A stretch of DNA of 64,000 bases. Source: Tropicibacter oceani. Its GTDB lineage: Bacteria > Pseudomonadota > Alphaproteobacteria > Rhodobacterales > Rhodobacteraceae. The first letter of the stretch is position 1, and each line of letters begins with the position of its first letter. Positions 8,665 to 18,179 of this stretch are shown here, in pieces. The stretch covers positions 2,852,001 through 2,916,000 of the forward strand of contig NZ_CP124616.1 of the NCBI RefSeq assembly GCF_029958925.1, given 5' to 3'. A program made the position numbers and the translations under genes. The notes below the pieces were generated by a model, which ran no database searches, had not been told where the DNA came from, and saw only the letters and a list, made by a program, of their open reading frames with translations.

Positions 8665-8934
8665 TTACTTGCAGGGGGCCTTGACCGCCAGATAGTGACC
8701 TGCGGTTTCCAGGTGCTTCATCTGCTTGTAGACCGCCGGGTAGTGCATCTTGACCATCTGGCCGTTTTGATGCTCCCACTCGGTGTGCGACGCCATCACC
8801 AGCGTCTTGGTATAGCTGTACTTGGCCGGAACCCAGACCTTGTCGTAGCAGGCCACAACCTGGCCTTCCCAAGCAAAGGCGGGGGCCGCCATCGCAGTTA
8901 CTGCAAGAATTGCACCGGCAAGAACTTTCTTCAT
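8665..8934 (-). CDS. Small secreted protein of unknown function
   Basis: An 89-residue precursor with a clear signal peptide (MKKVLAGAILAVTAMAAPAFA, cleavage near residue 21). The mature part has about 68 residues, is rich in Tyr, Lys, His and Met, and holds two cysteines (Cys29 and Cys88) that could bridge its two ends. A ribosome binding site (GGGAGAAAG) precedes the ATG and a terminator follows, so it looks like a real monocistronic gene. I do not recognise the family. Its size and likely single disulfide suggest a periplasmic or secreted factor; nothing in the context fixes a role. Confidence 0.65.
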   Translation of the reverse strand: MKKVLAGAILAVTAMAAPAFAWEGQVVACYDKVWVPAKYSYTKTLVMASHTEWEHQNGQMVKMHYPAVYKQMKHLETAGHYLAVKAPCK

Positions 8935-9352
8935 GATCTTTCTCCCAAGACATTAATTGAAGGTAGGAAAAGTCTAACGAAGAACGGCGCTTTGGCGCGA
9001 CAGGAATTCCGGACTTGCGGCAGGAAAATTAACCAAAACGGGGGTTTTCAGGGGCCAGAGGCAAGATGTGTGCCAACTATGCCATAATTATGCCACATTT
9101 CGCGCTGCCCCCGGTTGAATTTTTCATTTCCGATTCGGAAACAATTCCGAGACGCGGGAAAACTGTCCACAGATATGAGACAGTTAACCCCGCAAGACAC
9201 GAATCACCAAGCACCGAAAGCTGCCCTGACGGATATGGGCGCCCCTATGCGCAGGCATAGGATTGCCTAAGCGAAATGGCGCCGAAGCGGCCAGATCCGG
9301 CGTTGATCGGCCTTCTTTCGCCGATCATTTTCCGCAGTCCCGTCATGAAAAA
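8935..9352. other. Gene-free intergenic region with hairpins
   Basis: About 420 bases, more AT-rich than the surroundings, with no convincing coding frame. It contains a CCTATGC/GCATAGG hairpin (9244-9261, 4-base loop), a GATCGGC/GCCGATC hairpin followed by ATTTT (9305-9330) and a CATAATTATG palindrome (9083-9092). A small RNA or a long leader is possible but not demonstrated. Confidence 0.35.
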
Positions 9353-9383
9353 CGCGGCCCGGCCTTTGGGGGGCCGGACCGCG
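9353..9383 (-). terminator. Terminator after the alaS-DUF1330 operon
   Basis: A 12-bp stem with one mismatch (CGCGGTCCGGCC/GGCCGGGCCGCG on the minus strand) followed by five T residues on that strand, 28 bases beyond the DUF1330 stop codon. Confidence 0.8.
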
Positions 9384-9411
9384 CCAAGTCCAATCACCGC
9401 TGTGCTGCGCG

Positions 9412-9699
9412 TCAGTCGGGGATTTCAACCACCAGCAGCTCGCGCTCGGACGCGCCGCGCGCATGGTTCAGCGCCTCCTGGTAGGCGTCCGAATTGTAGC
9501 ATTCGACCGCCTTTTCTAGGCTGGGAAAGCGCGCGACCACGTTGCGCGGACGCTCCTTGCCCTCCAGCTGGACGAACCGCCCGCCGCGGGCCAGGAATTC
9601 CCCGCCATGGGCGGCAATCGCCGGGCCTGCCAGCTTGGCGTATTTGCCATAGGCCTCGTCATCCGTGACGGTCACATGGGCAATCCAAAGTCCTGCCAT
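9412..9699 (-). CDS. DUF1330 family protein
   Basis: A 95-residue protein of the dimeric alpha-beta barrel type. It shows the family pattern HVTVTDDEAYGKYAKLAGPAIAAHGGEFLARGG and a later RFPSLEKAVECYNSDAYQEAL, with C-terminal RELLVVEI. The start is fixed by GGAGGA, which lies inside the last codons of alaS; only four bases separate the two genes, so they are very likely co-transcribed and translationally coupled. Family function is not established; related folds include monooxygenases and isomerases acting on small organic molecules. A direct role in aminoacylation is not suggested by the sequence. Confidence 0.88.
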   Translation of the reverse strand: MAGLWIAHVTVTDDEAYGKYAKLAGPAIAAHGGEFLARGGRFVQLEGKERPRNVVARFPSLEKAVECYNSDAYQEALNHARGASERELLVVEIPD

Positions 9700-9703
9700 T
9701 GTC

Positions 9704-12382
9704 TTATCCTCCGATGACGGCTTCGGCCGCCTTGATCGCTGCATCCGCATTCTCGACGCTGGCGCCGCCGCCCTGCGCCATGTCCGGACGACCGCCGCCG
9801 CCCTTGCCGCCCAGTTCGGCCACCGCCGCCTTGACCAGATCGACCGCCGACAGGCTGCCCTTGAGGTCATCGGTCACGCCAGCCGCCACGGCCGCCTTGC
9901 CGCCCGCATCCGCGATCAGCAGCACCGCCCCCGATCCGATGCGGTTCTTGTGCTCGTCAATCAGCGGCGGCAGGTCCTTGCCCGTCACCCCCGACAGAAC
10001 CTGCGCGACAAAGCGTACACCGTTGATTTCACGCGTCTCTCCGCCCGCGACCGCGCCGCCGGCACCGCCTGCCATCGCCAGTTCCCGGCGCAGCATGGCC
10101 ACTTCGTTCTCCAGCTTTTTGCGGTCATCCAGCAGCGCCTTGACCCGGGTGGTCACCTCGGCCGGTTGCGCCTTCAACACGCCCGCCACCTCGGCCAACC
10201 GCTTGTCCTGCTGCGACAGGTATTCCAGCGCCGCCTGCCCGGTCAGCGCCTCGATCCGGCGCACCCCGGCGCTCGAAGCACTGTCGCCAAGCGCCACAAA
10301 GGCCCCGATATCGCCGGTCTGGCGCACATGGGTGCCGCCGCACAGTTCCAGCGAATAGGTCTGCCCGTCATTGCCCTTGCCCGAACCGCGCTGCACGCCC
10401 ATCGACACCACGCGCACCTCGTCACCGTATTTCTCACCGAACAGCGCCTGCGCGCCAATGGCACGGGCATCGTCGGGCGTCATGATCCGGGTGCTGACGC
10501 TGGAGTTCTGACGGATATAGGCGTTCACATCGCGTTCGACCTTGGCCACCTCCTCGGCGCTCAGCGCCTTGTTGTGGCTGAAATCAAAGCGCAGCCGGTC
10601 CGGCGCGTTCAAGCTGCCGCGCTGCGCCACGTGATCTCCAAGCGCCTCGCGCAGCGCCTCGTGCAGCAGGTGGGTGGCCGAGTGGTTGGCCCGGATGGCG
10701 CTGCGCCGCCCGTGATCCACCTCAAGCTGCAGCGCATCGCCCTTGCGGATGATCCCGGCATCCACCGTCACCTGATGGGCAAAGACCTTGCCTCCACCCA
10801 TTTTCTGGGTGTCGGTCACCGTCGCGCTTTCATCTTCGTTCTCAAGCCGGCGCAGCCAGCCGGTGTCGCCCACCTGCCCGCCGCTTTCGGCATAGAACGG
10901 CGTCTGGTTCAGCACGACCCAGCCGTTTTCCCCGGCCTTCAACTCGGACACCACGGCGCCATCGCGCACCAGCGCCAGCACCTGGCCCTCGGCGGCCTCG
11001 GTGTCATAGCCCAGGAAATCCGTGGCCCCGTGCTTTTCGGCAATGTCGAACCAGATCGCCAGATCCGCCGCCTCGCCCGACCCGCTCCACGCGGCGCGCG
11101 CCTTGGCCTTCTGCTCGGCCATGGCGGCGTTGAAGCCATCGGTATCGACCGAGCGGCCCTTTTCGCGCAGCGCATCCTGCGTCAGGTCCAGCGGAAAGCC
11201 GAAGGTGTCGTACAGCTTGAAGGCCGCCTCGCCCGGCAGCGGCGCATCCTCGGGCAGGTCTGCCAATTCGTCGTCGAGCAGCTTCAGCCCGCGATCCAGC
11301 GTCGTCTTGAAGCGGGTTTCCTCACTGCGCAGGGTTTCTTCGATCAGCGCCTGCGCCTGCCCCAACTCGGGGTAGGCCGCGCCCATCTGGCGCACCAAGG
11401 CGGGCACCAACCGGTGCATGACCGGGTCCTGCGCGCCCAGCAAATGCGCATGCCGCATGGCCCGGCGCATGATCCGGCGCAGCACATAGCCGCGCCCGTC
11501 GTTCGATGGCATCACGCCGTCAGCAATCAGGAAAGAGGTCGAGCGCAGGTGATCCGCGATCACCCTATGATGCATCTTGCCCGGCCCATCCGGATCGGCA
11601 CTGGTGGCATTGGCGCTGGCCTCGATCAGGGCGCGCATGGTGTCGGTGTCATAGTTGTCGTGGCTGCCCTGCAGCAGCGCGCCGATGCGCTCCAACCCCA
11701 TGCCGGTGTCGATGCTCTGCATGTCCAACGCCTTCATCGAGCCGTCCTCGAACTGCTCGTTCTGCATGAAAACGACGTTCCAGATTTCGATGAACCGGTC
11801 GCCATCCTCATCCGCACTGCCCGGAGGGCCGCCCCAGATGTGATCGCCGTGATCATAGAAAATCTCGGTGCACGGACCACAGGGCCCGGTCGGCCCCATC
11901 TGCCAGAAGTTGTCCGACGTCGCGATCCGAATGATCCGATCCTCGGGCACGCCGACCTTCTTCCAGATTTCAAAAGCCTCGTCATCGGTGTGATAAACGG
12001 TGGTATACAGCCGCTTCGGGTCCAGCCCGAATTCCTTGGTCACCAATTCCCAGGCAAAGGGGATCGCCTCGGTCTTGAAATAATCCCCGAACGAAAAATT
12101 CCCCAGCATTTCGAAAAACGTATGGTGCCGCGCGGTATAACCGACATTGTCCAGATCGTTGTGCTTGCCCCCGGCGCGCACGCATTTCTGGGCGCTGGTC
12201 GCACGCTGGTAATCGCGGGTCTCGACCCCGGTGAACAGGTTCTTGAACTGCACCATCCCCGAGTTGACGAACATCAGCGTCGGGTCATTGCGCGGCACCA
12301 GCGGACTGGACGGGACAATCTGGTGCCCCTGCTTTTCAAAGTAGTTCAGAAAGGTCGAGCGGATGTCGTTCAGACTTGCCAT
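9704..12382 (-). CDS. alaS: Alanyl-tRNA synthetase
   Basis: An 892-residue class II synthetase. The protein opens [20 protein letters not shown], followed by the catalytic core ([35 protein letters not shown]), the tRNA-recognition helices, and the editing domain with [12 protein letters not shown] and the Cys/His zinc-site segment [16 protein letters not shown]. The C-terminal oligomerisation/C-Ala region is Gly-rich ([16 protein letters not shown]). It charges tRNA-Ala and hydrolyses mischarged Ser- and Gly-tRNA-Ala. The ATG at 12380-12382 is the conserved start. It forms an operon with the DUF1330 gene. Confidence 0.98.
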   Translation of the reverse strand: MASLNDIRSTFLNYFEKQGHQIVPSSPLVPRNDPTLMFVNSGMVQFKNLFTGVETRDYQRATSAQKCVRAGGKHNDLDNVGYTARHHTFFEMLGNFSFGDYFKTEAIPFAWELVTKEFGLDPKRLYTTVYHTDDEAFEIWKKVGVPEDRIIRIATSDNFWQMGPTGPCGPCTEIFYDHGDHIWGGPPGSADEDGDRFIEIWNVVFMQNEQFEDGSMKALDMQSIDTGMGLERIGALLQGSHDNYDTDTMRALIEASANATSADPDGPGKMHHRVIADHLRSTSFLIADGVMPSNDGRGYVLRRIMRRAMRHAHLLGAQDPVMHRLVPALVRQMGAAYPELGQAQALIEETLRSEETRFKTTLDRGLKLLDDELADLPEDAPLPGEAAFKLYDTFGFPLDLTQDALREKGRSVDTDGFNAAMAEQKAKARAAWSGSGEAADLAIWFDIAEKHGATDFLGYDTEAAEGQVLALVRDGAVVSELKAGENGWVVLNQTPFYAESGGQVGDTGWLRRLENEDESATVTDTQKMGGGKVFAHQVTVDAGIIRKGDALQLEVDHGRRSAIRANHSATHLLHEALREALGDHVAQRGSLNAPDRLRFDFSHNKALSAEEVAKVERDVNAYIRQNSSVSTRIMTPDDARAIGAQALFGEKYGDEVRVVSMGVQRGSGKGNDGQTYSLELCGGTHVRQTGDIGAFVALGDSASSAGVRRIEALTGQAALEYLSQQDKRLAEVAGVLKAQPAEVTTRVKALLDDRKKLENEVAMLRRELAMAGGAGGAVAGGETREINGVRFVAQVLSGVTGKDLPPLIDEHKNRIGSGAVLLIADAGGKAAVAAGVTDDLKGSLSAVDLVKAAVAELGGKGGGGRPDMAQGGGASVENADAAIKAAEAVIGG

Positions 12383-12463
12383 GATCGCGGGCCTCGTTTC
12401 GGGCAAAAGGATTGGCGCAGATGTAGCGGCGCAGCCCCCCGGTGTCCATAAGCCCGCAAGCCT

Positions 12464-12550
12464 CACAAGCCCCCCGCCCCGGGTTTCTTTGTGCTCCAAA
12501 TATCCCGGGGGTGAATTGGCCGCAGGCCAAGAGGGGGCTGGCCCCCTTTC
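12464..12550 (+). repeat. Intergenic repeat, copy A (AAATAYYCCGGGG family)
   Basis: Contains GGGTTTCTTTGTGCTCC followed by AAATATCCCGGGGG. Two hairpins follow: TTGGCC-GCA-GGCCAA (12516-12530) and GGGGGC-TG-GCCCCC (12533-12546). It lies between recA and alaS. Its first part, including CACAAGCC upstream, matches copy B (23985-24063, opposite strand) almost exactly. Other copies are at 32172, 42961, 45466 and 52945. Confidence 0.75.
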
Positions 12551-12636
12551 CCGGGCGACGCCAGCGGCGGCGCAAAACCAAAAGGGCGCCCGAAAACGGA
12601 CGCCCCCATGGCTTGAAACCAGCGATCAGGTCGCGG

Positions 12637-13707
12637 TCAATCCTCGGTCATCTCGACATCGTCATCCGATGACATGTCGAATTCCAGTCCATGCGCCGCA
12701 CGGATCTTGTCCTCGATCTCCAGCGCGATCTGGGTATTCTCCTTGAGGAAGTTCTTGACGTTCTCACGCCCCTGGCCAATCCGCTCGTCGCCATAGGAAT
12801 ACCAGGCGCCGGACTTCTCGACCACGCCGGCCTTGACGCCCAGGTCGATCAACTCGCCGGTCTTGGAAATCCCCTCACCGTACATGATGTCGAATTCGAC
12901 CTGCTTGAAGGGCGCGGCCACCTTGTTCTTGACCACCTTGACGCGCGTCGCGTTGCCCACAACCTCGTCACGGTCCTTGATCGCGCCAATGCGGCGGATG
13001 TCCAGACGCACCGAGCTGTAGAACTTCAGCGCATTGCCACCGGTCGTCGTTTCGGGCGACCCGAACATGACGCCGATCTTCATGCGGATCTGGTTGATGA
13101 AGATCACCATGCAATTGGTCCGGCTGATCGAGCCGGTCAGCTTGCGCATCGCCTGAGACATCAGACGGGCGTGCACGCCAACGCTGCTGTCACCCATGTC
13201 GCCCTCAAGCTCGGATTTCGGCGTCAGCGCCGCAACCGAGTCGACAACCACAAGGTTCACCGCCCCCGACCGCACCAGCGTATCGGTGATTTCCAAAGCC
13301 TGCTCGCCGGTGTCAGGCTGCGAAATCAGCAGTTCGTCCAGATCGACGCCCAGCTTCTTGGCGTATTGCGGGTCAAGCGCGTGCTCGGCATCCACAAAGG
13401 CGCAAACCCCGCCTTTCTTCTGTTCTTCGGCAATCGCATGCAGCGTCAGCGTGGTCTTGCCCGAGCTTTCGGGGCCATAAATCTCGATGATCCGCCCCTT
13501 GGGCAAACCGCCGATGCCAAGGGCGATATCCAGCCCCAGCGATCCGGTCGAGGTCGATTCGATATCGCGCATGGCGTTATCGGCCCCAAGTTTCATGATC
13601 GACCCCTTGCCGAACTGCCGTTCGATCTGGGCCAGGGCGCTATCCAGCGCCTTTTGCTTGTCCGCGTTACGCTTGCTGTCCATTGTCAGGAGATCTGCCG
13701 TTGCCAT
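12637..13707 (-). CDS. recA: Recombinase RecA
   Basis: A 356-residue RecA. It shows the Walker A motif [10 protein letters not shown], the Walker B strand [10 protein letters not shown] and loop L2 around [22 protein letters not shown]. The acidic C-terminus ([13 protein letters not shown]) is typical. It forms ATP-dependent filaments on single-stranded DNA, drives strand exchange and triggers LexA self-cleavage. The ATG giving [18 protein letters not shown] was chosen because it matches RecA length and has GGACGGAAG upstream; a start 13 codons earlier would overlap the promoter. A LexA box lies 51-65 bases upstream. Confidence 0.98.
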   Translation of the reverse strand: MATADLLTMDSKRNADKQKALDSALAQIERQFGKGSIMKLGADNAMRDIESTSTGSLGLDIALGIGGLPKGRIIEIYGPESSGKTTLTLHAIAEEQKKGGVCAFVDAEHALDPQYAKKLGVDLDELLISQPDTGEQALEITDTLVRSGAVNLVVVDSVAALTPKSELEGDMGDSSVGVHARLMSQAMRKLTGSISRTNCMVIFINQIRMKIGVMFGSPETTTGGNALKFYSSVRLDIRRIGAIKDRDEVVGNATRVKVVKNKVAAPFKQVEFDIMYGEGISKTGELIDLGVKAGVVEKSGAWYSYGDERIGQGRENVKNFLKENTQIALEIEDKIRAAHGLEFDMSSDDDVEMTED

Positions 13708-13757
13708 CACTTCCGTCCTTATTTCACACGCCGTTGCTGGCGGCAATCACTGGGTTT

Positions 13758-13772
13758 GTTCTTGTCTTGTTC
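13758..13772 (-). promoter_or_regulatory. LexA (SOS) box of recA
   Basis: Reads GTTC-TTGTCTT-GTTC on the + strand, i.e. GAAC-N7-GAAC toward recA, the alphaproteobacterial LexA consensus. It lies just downstream of a possible minus-strand promoter (TTGAAT, 17 bases, CATACC), a position suited to repression. Confidence 0.85.
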
Positions 13773-13888
13773 CATTTGGTATGAGATCAAAACAAGAACA
13801 ATTCAAGTCAAATCTTTATCTTCTCAGCTTGGCTCAGGAGGGTTAAGGATGTGTTGATGACGGTCCCGGGCAGTGAAAGAGGGTGTAA

Positions 13889-14482
13889 ATGCTGGTTTTC
13901 TGGAAGCAGCGGTTGGTCTTTCTTGCCGTGCCCAAGACGGGAACCTCGGCCTGGGAGGCGGCGCTGCTGCCCCATGCCTCGATGACGGTGCTGGACCCGC
14001 CGGAACTCAAACACGCGCCGGTTTACCGCTACAATCGGTTTTTCCGCCCCATGTTTGACAAGATGGGCGTCGAACACATGGACGTTCTCGCCGTCATCCG
14101 CGAACCGATCAGCTGGCTTGGGTCGTGGTACCGCTATCGCCAGCGCGGCTTTCTGGAGGGCAAGCCGACCTCGACCCGCGGGATGAGCTTTGACGATTTC
14201 TGCCAGGCCTATGCCACCGGCGACCGCCCGCCCTTTGCCAATGTCGGATCGCAGGCCAAATTCATCGAACCGCGCCCCAATGGAACCGCGGTGACGCATC
14301 TGTTCAAATACGAAAACCAGGCCAGCCTGATTGCCTTCATGGAGGATCGGCTGAAGGTTCAGATTGATCTGCCGCGCGAGAACGTCTCGCCCCGCCGCGA
14401 TCTGGACCTGTCCCCCCAGACCGAGGAAAAGCTGCGCCGCAAATGCGCCGCCGACTTCGATGCCTGGGACCGCGCGACCTGA
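13889..14482 (+). CDS. Sulfotransferase-like protein
   Basis: A 197-residue protein with the two PAPS-binding signatures of the sulfotransferase superfamily. The 5'-phosphosulfate loop is PKTGTSAW (residues 15-22) and the 3'-phosphate region is VIREPISWLGSWYRYR (about residues 71-86). Such enzymes move a sulfuryl group from PAPS to carbohydrates, lipids or proteins. It is short for the family but both cofactor sites are present. GAGGG precedes the ATG and a terminator follows the stop, so it is a single-gene unit divergent from recA. Acceptor substrate unknown; a surface polysaccharide is one possibility. Confidence 0.75.
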   Translation: MLVFWKQRLVFLAVPKTGTSAWEAALLPHASMTVLDPPELKHAPVYRYNRFFRPMFDKMGVEHMDVLAVIREPISWLGSWYRYRQRGFLEGKPTSTRGMSFDDFCQAYATGDRPPFANVGSQAKFIEPRPNGTAVTHLFKYENQASLIAFMEDRLKVQIDLPRENVSPRRDLDLSPQTEEKLRRKCAADFDAWDRAT

Positions 14483-14490
14483 GGCAGGCC

Positions 14491-14514
14491 AGAGTTTTCG
14501 GTAAAAACTCTTTT
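14491..14514. terminator. Terminator between sulfotransferase and cckA
   Basis: AGAGTTTT/AAAACTCT, an 8-bp stem with loop CGGTA, followed by TTTT on the + strand; A-rich on the other side, so possibly bidirectional between these convergent genes. Confidence 0.7.
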
Positions 14515-14546
14515 CACCGGGACGTTTTCCCGGGGCCGAAGGGCGC

Positions 14547-16850
14547 TCAGTTCAACTGTCGGTGCACCGTTTCGGTCAGGTCCGTCAGTGAGAACGGCTT
14601 GGGCAGAAAGACCGAGTTGGGGATTTCCTCGTGCCCCTCGCCAAAGGCGTCCTCGGCATAGCCCGACACGAAAACCACCCGCACATCCGGGCGCGCCTTG
14701 CGCGCTTCGCGTACCCAGCTGGGGCCGTTCATGCCCGGCATCACCACGTCGGTCACAAAGATGTCCACCGCAAGCGCCTCGTCCTCGAGGGTGCTCAGCG
14801 CCTCTTCGGCGGTTTCGGCCTCGATCACGGTATAGCCGCGCAGGCGCAGCGCGCGGGCGGCAAAGGCCCGCACCGGCGCCTCGTCCTCGACCAGAAGCAC
14901 CACGCCCGACCCCTTTTCGGGCAGTTTGCGGGCCTCGACCGGTTCGGGCTTGGCCGGTTGGGCTTCGGCGGTGGCCTCGTAGGCGGGCAACAGCAGGGTA
15001 AAGCAGGTGCCCTGCCCCACGACGCTGTCGACAAAGATGAACCCGCCGGTCTGCTTGACGATACCGTAAACCGTGGACAGGCCCAGGCCGGTGCCCTCGC
15101 CGGGGCGCTTGGTGGTGAAGAAGGGTTCAAAGACCTTTTGCAGCTTGTCCTTGGGAATGCCGGTTCCCTGGTCGGTGATACGGACGGAAACATAGACCCC
15201 CGGTTCGACCACCGCGCGGTCGCGCTCCAGCGGCTCGCGCAGCACGCGGCGTTCGGTTTCGACGACGATCTCGCCGCCTTCGGGCATGGCGTCACGGGCA
15301 TTGACCACCAGGTTGACGATCACCTGTTCCAGCTGGCGCTTGTCGCCGCGCACCGGCGGCAGCACCGGATCATGCTTGAGCGCGAGCGTGACCTTTTCTC
15401 CGACCAGCCGGTTCAGCAGGTGGGTCAGATCGGACAGGGTATCGCGCAGGTCCATGACCTCGCGGCGCAGGGTCTGCTTGCGCGAAAACGCCAGAAGCTG
15501 CCCGACAAGCGAGGCCGCCCGGTTGGCGTTCTGGTTGATCTGGACAAGATCGCTGTAGTCGGGATCGCCCTGGTCGTGGCGCAGCAGCATCAGGTCGCAA
15601 TGGCCCGAAATCGCCGTCAGCAAGTTGTTGAAATCATGTGCAACACCGCCCGCCAGCTGGCCGATGGCCTGCATCTTCTGGCTTTGGACGAACTGCGCCT
15701 CAAGCGTCTTGAGCTCGGTCGCGTCATTCAGCACCGCCACCAGCACAGGTTCGGCGTTTTCCGTCACCCGTTTCAGCGTGACCTGAACGAAAATCTCCTG
15801 ATCCTCGCGGGTCAGGCGCAGGAATTCCGAGCGGTGCAGCCCCCTGCCCTCGGCGGCCTCTTGCAGCCAGTCGGTCAGCGCGCGCCCCAGGCCAACCATG
15901 TATTCCGCCAGGTTTCCCGCCTCGCCGGGGGGCATCGACAACATGCGCCGCGCCTCGGGGTTGGCGTTCAGGATATGACCGTCGGGCGTGACCTTGATCA
16001 GCGGCACCGGCAGGCTGTCGAAACTGCCGCTTTCCTCCGGGGCGTCGGTGCCCGGCACCGATTGCGCCACCTTGGTCAGGCTCAGCTCGACCCGGCCGGC
16101 GCCGATCTCGGCGCTTTGCAGCAGCATCCGTTCCGTGCCGTCCGCCGTCTTGACGCGGTGAATGCCGCCCGGACGCAGCGGCAGATCGTCGATCACCTCT
16201 TCGACGCGTTTGACGCGCCGGCCGGCCAGTTTGCGCGCCGGGGCGTTCATGTAAAGGATGGCGCCGTTGCGCCCAAGAGTCAGGACAGGGTAACTGCCGC
16301 GCGCCGCGCTGTTTTGCGCCGCGTCCGGTTCCAGCCGCCAAAAGACCACCGCCCCCGGGAACACCCGCGCATAGACGCGGAACCCCTCGGCGTGGCTGGT
16401 GATGTCCTCGACCGCCGATCCCTGCGCCTCGGCCCGGTTCTGCAACCGGTAAAGCACGCCCTCGGCGCTGGCAAAGACCTCGCGCAGGATGACCGCCAGG
16501 GCGACGCCGCGTTCCGCGGGAAACCGGTTTCGCGCGGTCTTGTTGGCCGCCACAAGCCGCCCGTCGCCATCAGTGACAAAGCAATACGACGGTTCGCCCT
16601 CGACCAGGTCGACCAGCAGCGCGGTCTTGCGCGACAACCGCAATTCCGCCAGCGTCCGTATCGCCAGCCAGCCAATCCCCAGACTGCCCATGGCGCCGGT
16701 GCTGGCCAAAAGCCCGGTGCGCACGATGCCCGCCGGAACGAAGATAGACGCCACATAGGCGGCGGTGGCCATCATGAGCAGGGCAAAAGCCCCATAGCGG
16801 AACGCCATGGCCGTTCCCTGCGCGGCCCCCTGATGTGCTGTCGCGGTCAA
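14547..16850 (-). CDS. cckA: Cell-cycle hybrid histidine kinase CckA
   Basis: A 767-residue membrane hybrid kinase. Two N-terminal transmembrane helices are followed by PAS-like sensor regions, a HisKA domain with [20 protein letters not shown], and an HATPase domain ([13 protein letters not shown] box, [10 protein letters not shown]1 box, [15 protein letters not shown]2 box). The C-terminal receiver has its phospho-acceptor Asp in [13 protein letters not shown] and ends with [15 protein letters not shown]. The HDFNN kinase core with this receiver is the CckA signature; CckA phosphorylates CtrA through ChpT. I chose a TTG start at 16850 because CCAGGAG lies upstream. ATG codons at 16901 (abutting a CtrA box, no ribosome binding site) and 16808 are alternatives. 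Confidence 0.92.
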   Translation of the reverse strand: MTATAHQGAAQGTAMAFRYGAFALLMMATAAYVASIFVPAGIVRTGLLASTGAMGSLGIGWLAIRTLAELRLSRKTALLVDLVEGEPSYCFVTDGDGRLVAANKTARNRFPAERGVALAVILREVFASAEGVLYRLQNRAEAQGSAVEDITSHAEGFRVYARVFPGAVVFWRLEPDAAQNSAARGSYPVLTLGRNGAILYMNAPARKLAGRRVKRVEEVIDDLPLRPGGIHRVKTADGTERMLLQSAEIGAGRVELSLTKVAQSVPGTDAPEESGSFDSLPVPLIKVTPDGHILNANPEARRMLSMPPGEAGNLAEYMVGLGRALTDWLQEAAEGRGLHRSEFLRLTREDQEIFVQVTLKRVTENAEPVLVAVLNDATELKTLEAQFVQSQKMQAIGQLAGGVAHDFNNLLTAISGHCDLMLLRHDQGDPDYSDLVQINQNANRAASLVGQLLAFSRKQTLRREVMDLRDTLSDLTHLLNRLVGEKVTLALKHDPVLPPVRGDKRQLEQVIVNLVVNARDAMPEGGEIVVETERRVLREPLERDRAVVEPGVYVSVRITDQGTGIPKDKLQKVFEPFFTTKRPGEGTGLGLSTVYGIVKQTGGFIFVDSVVGQGTCFTLLLPAYEATAEAQPAKPEPVEARKLPEKGSGVVLLVEDEAPVRAFAARALRLRGYTVIEAETAEEALSTLEDEALAVDIFVTDVVMPGMNGPSWVREARKARPDVRVVFVSGYAEDAFGEGHEEIPNSVFLPKPFSLTDLTETVHRQLN

Positions 16851-16901
16851 TCCAACGTCTCCTGGCTCGAATCCCGAGGGCCAGTAAACACCCCCGAGCA
16901 T

Positions 16902-16917
16902 TAAGCAAGCGTTAACT
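16902..16917. promoter_or_regulatory. CtrA-type box upstream of cckA
   Basis: TTAA-GCAAGCG-TTAAC is a perfect match to the CtrA consensus TTAA-N7-TTAAC. It starts 52 bases before the preferred cckA start codon. It suggests feedback of the CckA-ChpT-CtrA relay on its own kinase. Confidence 0.7.
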
Positions 16918-16957
16918 GTCCTGAAGAAAACCCTGTTTGACTATCCCCCACGGGCAA

Positions 16958-18118
16958 TCACTTGGCAATCGTCCTGCGCAAACAGGCGACAAAGAACCCG
17001 TCGCCGCCGTCATCGGGCAGAAATTGCCGGGTCAGTTCAATCTGCCAGGCGGGGTTGGCCTGCACGAAATCCCGAACCTGCGCTTCGTTTTCTTCGTCCA
17101 GCATGGAGCAGGTGGCATAGGCCAGAACGCCATCGGGCGCGACCAGCGCGGCGCATTGCGCCAGAATTCCGGCCTGTATCTGCACCAATTCATCCAGGGC
17201 CTGCGGCGTCAGCCGCCATTTCCCTTCGGGCGAGCGTCGCCACGCGCCACTGCCTGAACAGGGCGCATCGGCCAGAACCAGGTCATAGGGGCCCTGCGGA
17301 GCATTGGCGGCGATCACCTGCACCCCGGCGCGCGCGGCGCGGGCGGGCAGATCGGCCATGCGCCCCGGATCGGCGTCATGCGCCTCGACCGGGCCGCCGT
17401 TCAGCCGTGCGCCCATGGCCAGCGTCTTGCCGCCCCCGCCGGCGCAGAAATCCAGCACCCGAAGGCCGGGCTGCAAGGGCAACAGATCGACAACCGCCTG
17501 GCTGGCGGCGTCCTGCAATTCCACCAGCCCTTGGGTATAGGCCCGGCTGCGCGCGACCGCGCGCGCGCCTTCGGTCACGCGCAGGGCGGTGGGTGACAGC
17601 GGGTGCGGCTCGGCGGTGATGCCGTCTTCGGACAGGGCGGCGATGGCGGCGCCAAGGTCTCCGGCAAGGGTATTCACCCGCAGGAACACATCCGCCCGAT
17701 GGCGCAGCGCCATGGCGGCGGATTCGGCCTGCGCGCCGAGGCTGGCGGACAGCTTTTCGCCCAGCCAGTCCGGCATGTCCCAGGCCTCATAGCCCTGCGG
17801 AGCCTGCCCGGGGGCATCGCCCTCATCCAGCGGCGCGGGGCCATAGCTGCCGCCGATGAACAACGCGCCGATGTCCAGACCGGTGGCGCGCAGATGCCCC
17901 AGCATCAGCGCCCGGCCGCTTTCGCCGCCGCCAAGCGCCGCGCAGGAGCGCTGGCAGCGCAGCACGTCAAAGACATGGTCGCGCACCGCCGCGCGGTCCT
18001 TGGACCCGGCATAACGCGCCCCGCGCGCCCAGTTCGTCAGGGCGCGTTCGGCCGCCTCTCCGGCAAGGATGCGATCCAGGATCTCGATGGCGGTCTGTAC
18101 CCGGGCGGCTGGCTGCAT
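16958..18118 (-). CDS. rsmB: RsmB-like 16S rRNA m5C methyltransferase
   Basis: A 386-residue RNA (cytosine-5) methyltransferase. A helical N-terminal domain (RVQTAIEILDRILAGEAAERAL) precedes the Rossmann domain. SAM motif I is LRVLDFCAGGGGKTLAMGA. Motif IV, LADAPCSGSGAWRRSPEGK, and motif VI, YATCSMLDEENEAQV, provide the release and catalytic cysteines of the m5C family. RsmB methylates C967 of 16S rRNA; the alphaproteobacterial copy lacks an obvious full NusB domain, so the exact target is inferred. The start has AGGAG at ideal spacing. The gene lies 61 bases downstream of the GntR gene on the same strand and upstream of cckA. Confidence 0.85.
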   Translation of the reverse strand: MQPAARVQTAIEILDRILAGEAAERALTNWARGARYAGSKDRAAVRDHVFDVLRCQRSCAALGGGESGRALMLGHLRATGLDIGALFIGGSYGPAPLDEGDAPGQAPQGYEAWDMPDWLGEKLSASLGAQAESAAMALRHRADVFLRVNTLAGDLGAAIAALSEDGITAEPHPLSPTALRVTEGARAVARSRAYTQGLVELQDAASQAVVDLLPLQPGLRVLDFCAGGGGKTLAMGARLNGGPVEAHDADPGRMADLPARAARAGVQVIAANAPQGPYDLVLADAPCSGSGAWRRSPEGKWRLTPQALDELVQIQAGILAQCAALVAPDGVLAYATCSMLDEENEAQVRDFVQANPAWQIELTRQFLPDDGGDGFFVACLRRTIAK

Positions 18119-18179
18119 GTGCGTTCTCCTGCGGTGTGCCCCCGGGCATGTGCCGCAACAGCCCGCCCCTGTCCAGCCT

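Noticed and set aside
9066-9260. A 64-codon plus-strand frame in the intergenic gap
   Set aside because: Weak ribosome binding context, no recognisable pattern and a composition unlike neighbouring genes; treated as non-coding.
9665-12451. A 928-codon plus-strand frame opposite alaS
   Set aside because: The alaS protein is unmistakable; the opposite frame is low-complexity His/Gln/Arg-rich sequence with no domain.
14631-16904. A 757-codon plus-strand frame opposite cckA
   Set aside because: CckA shows all kinase and receiver motifs; the opposite frame is an artefact of GC bias.
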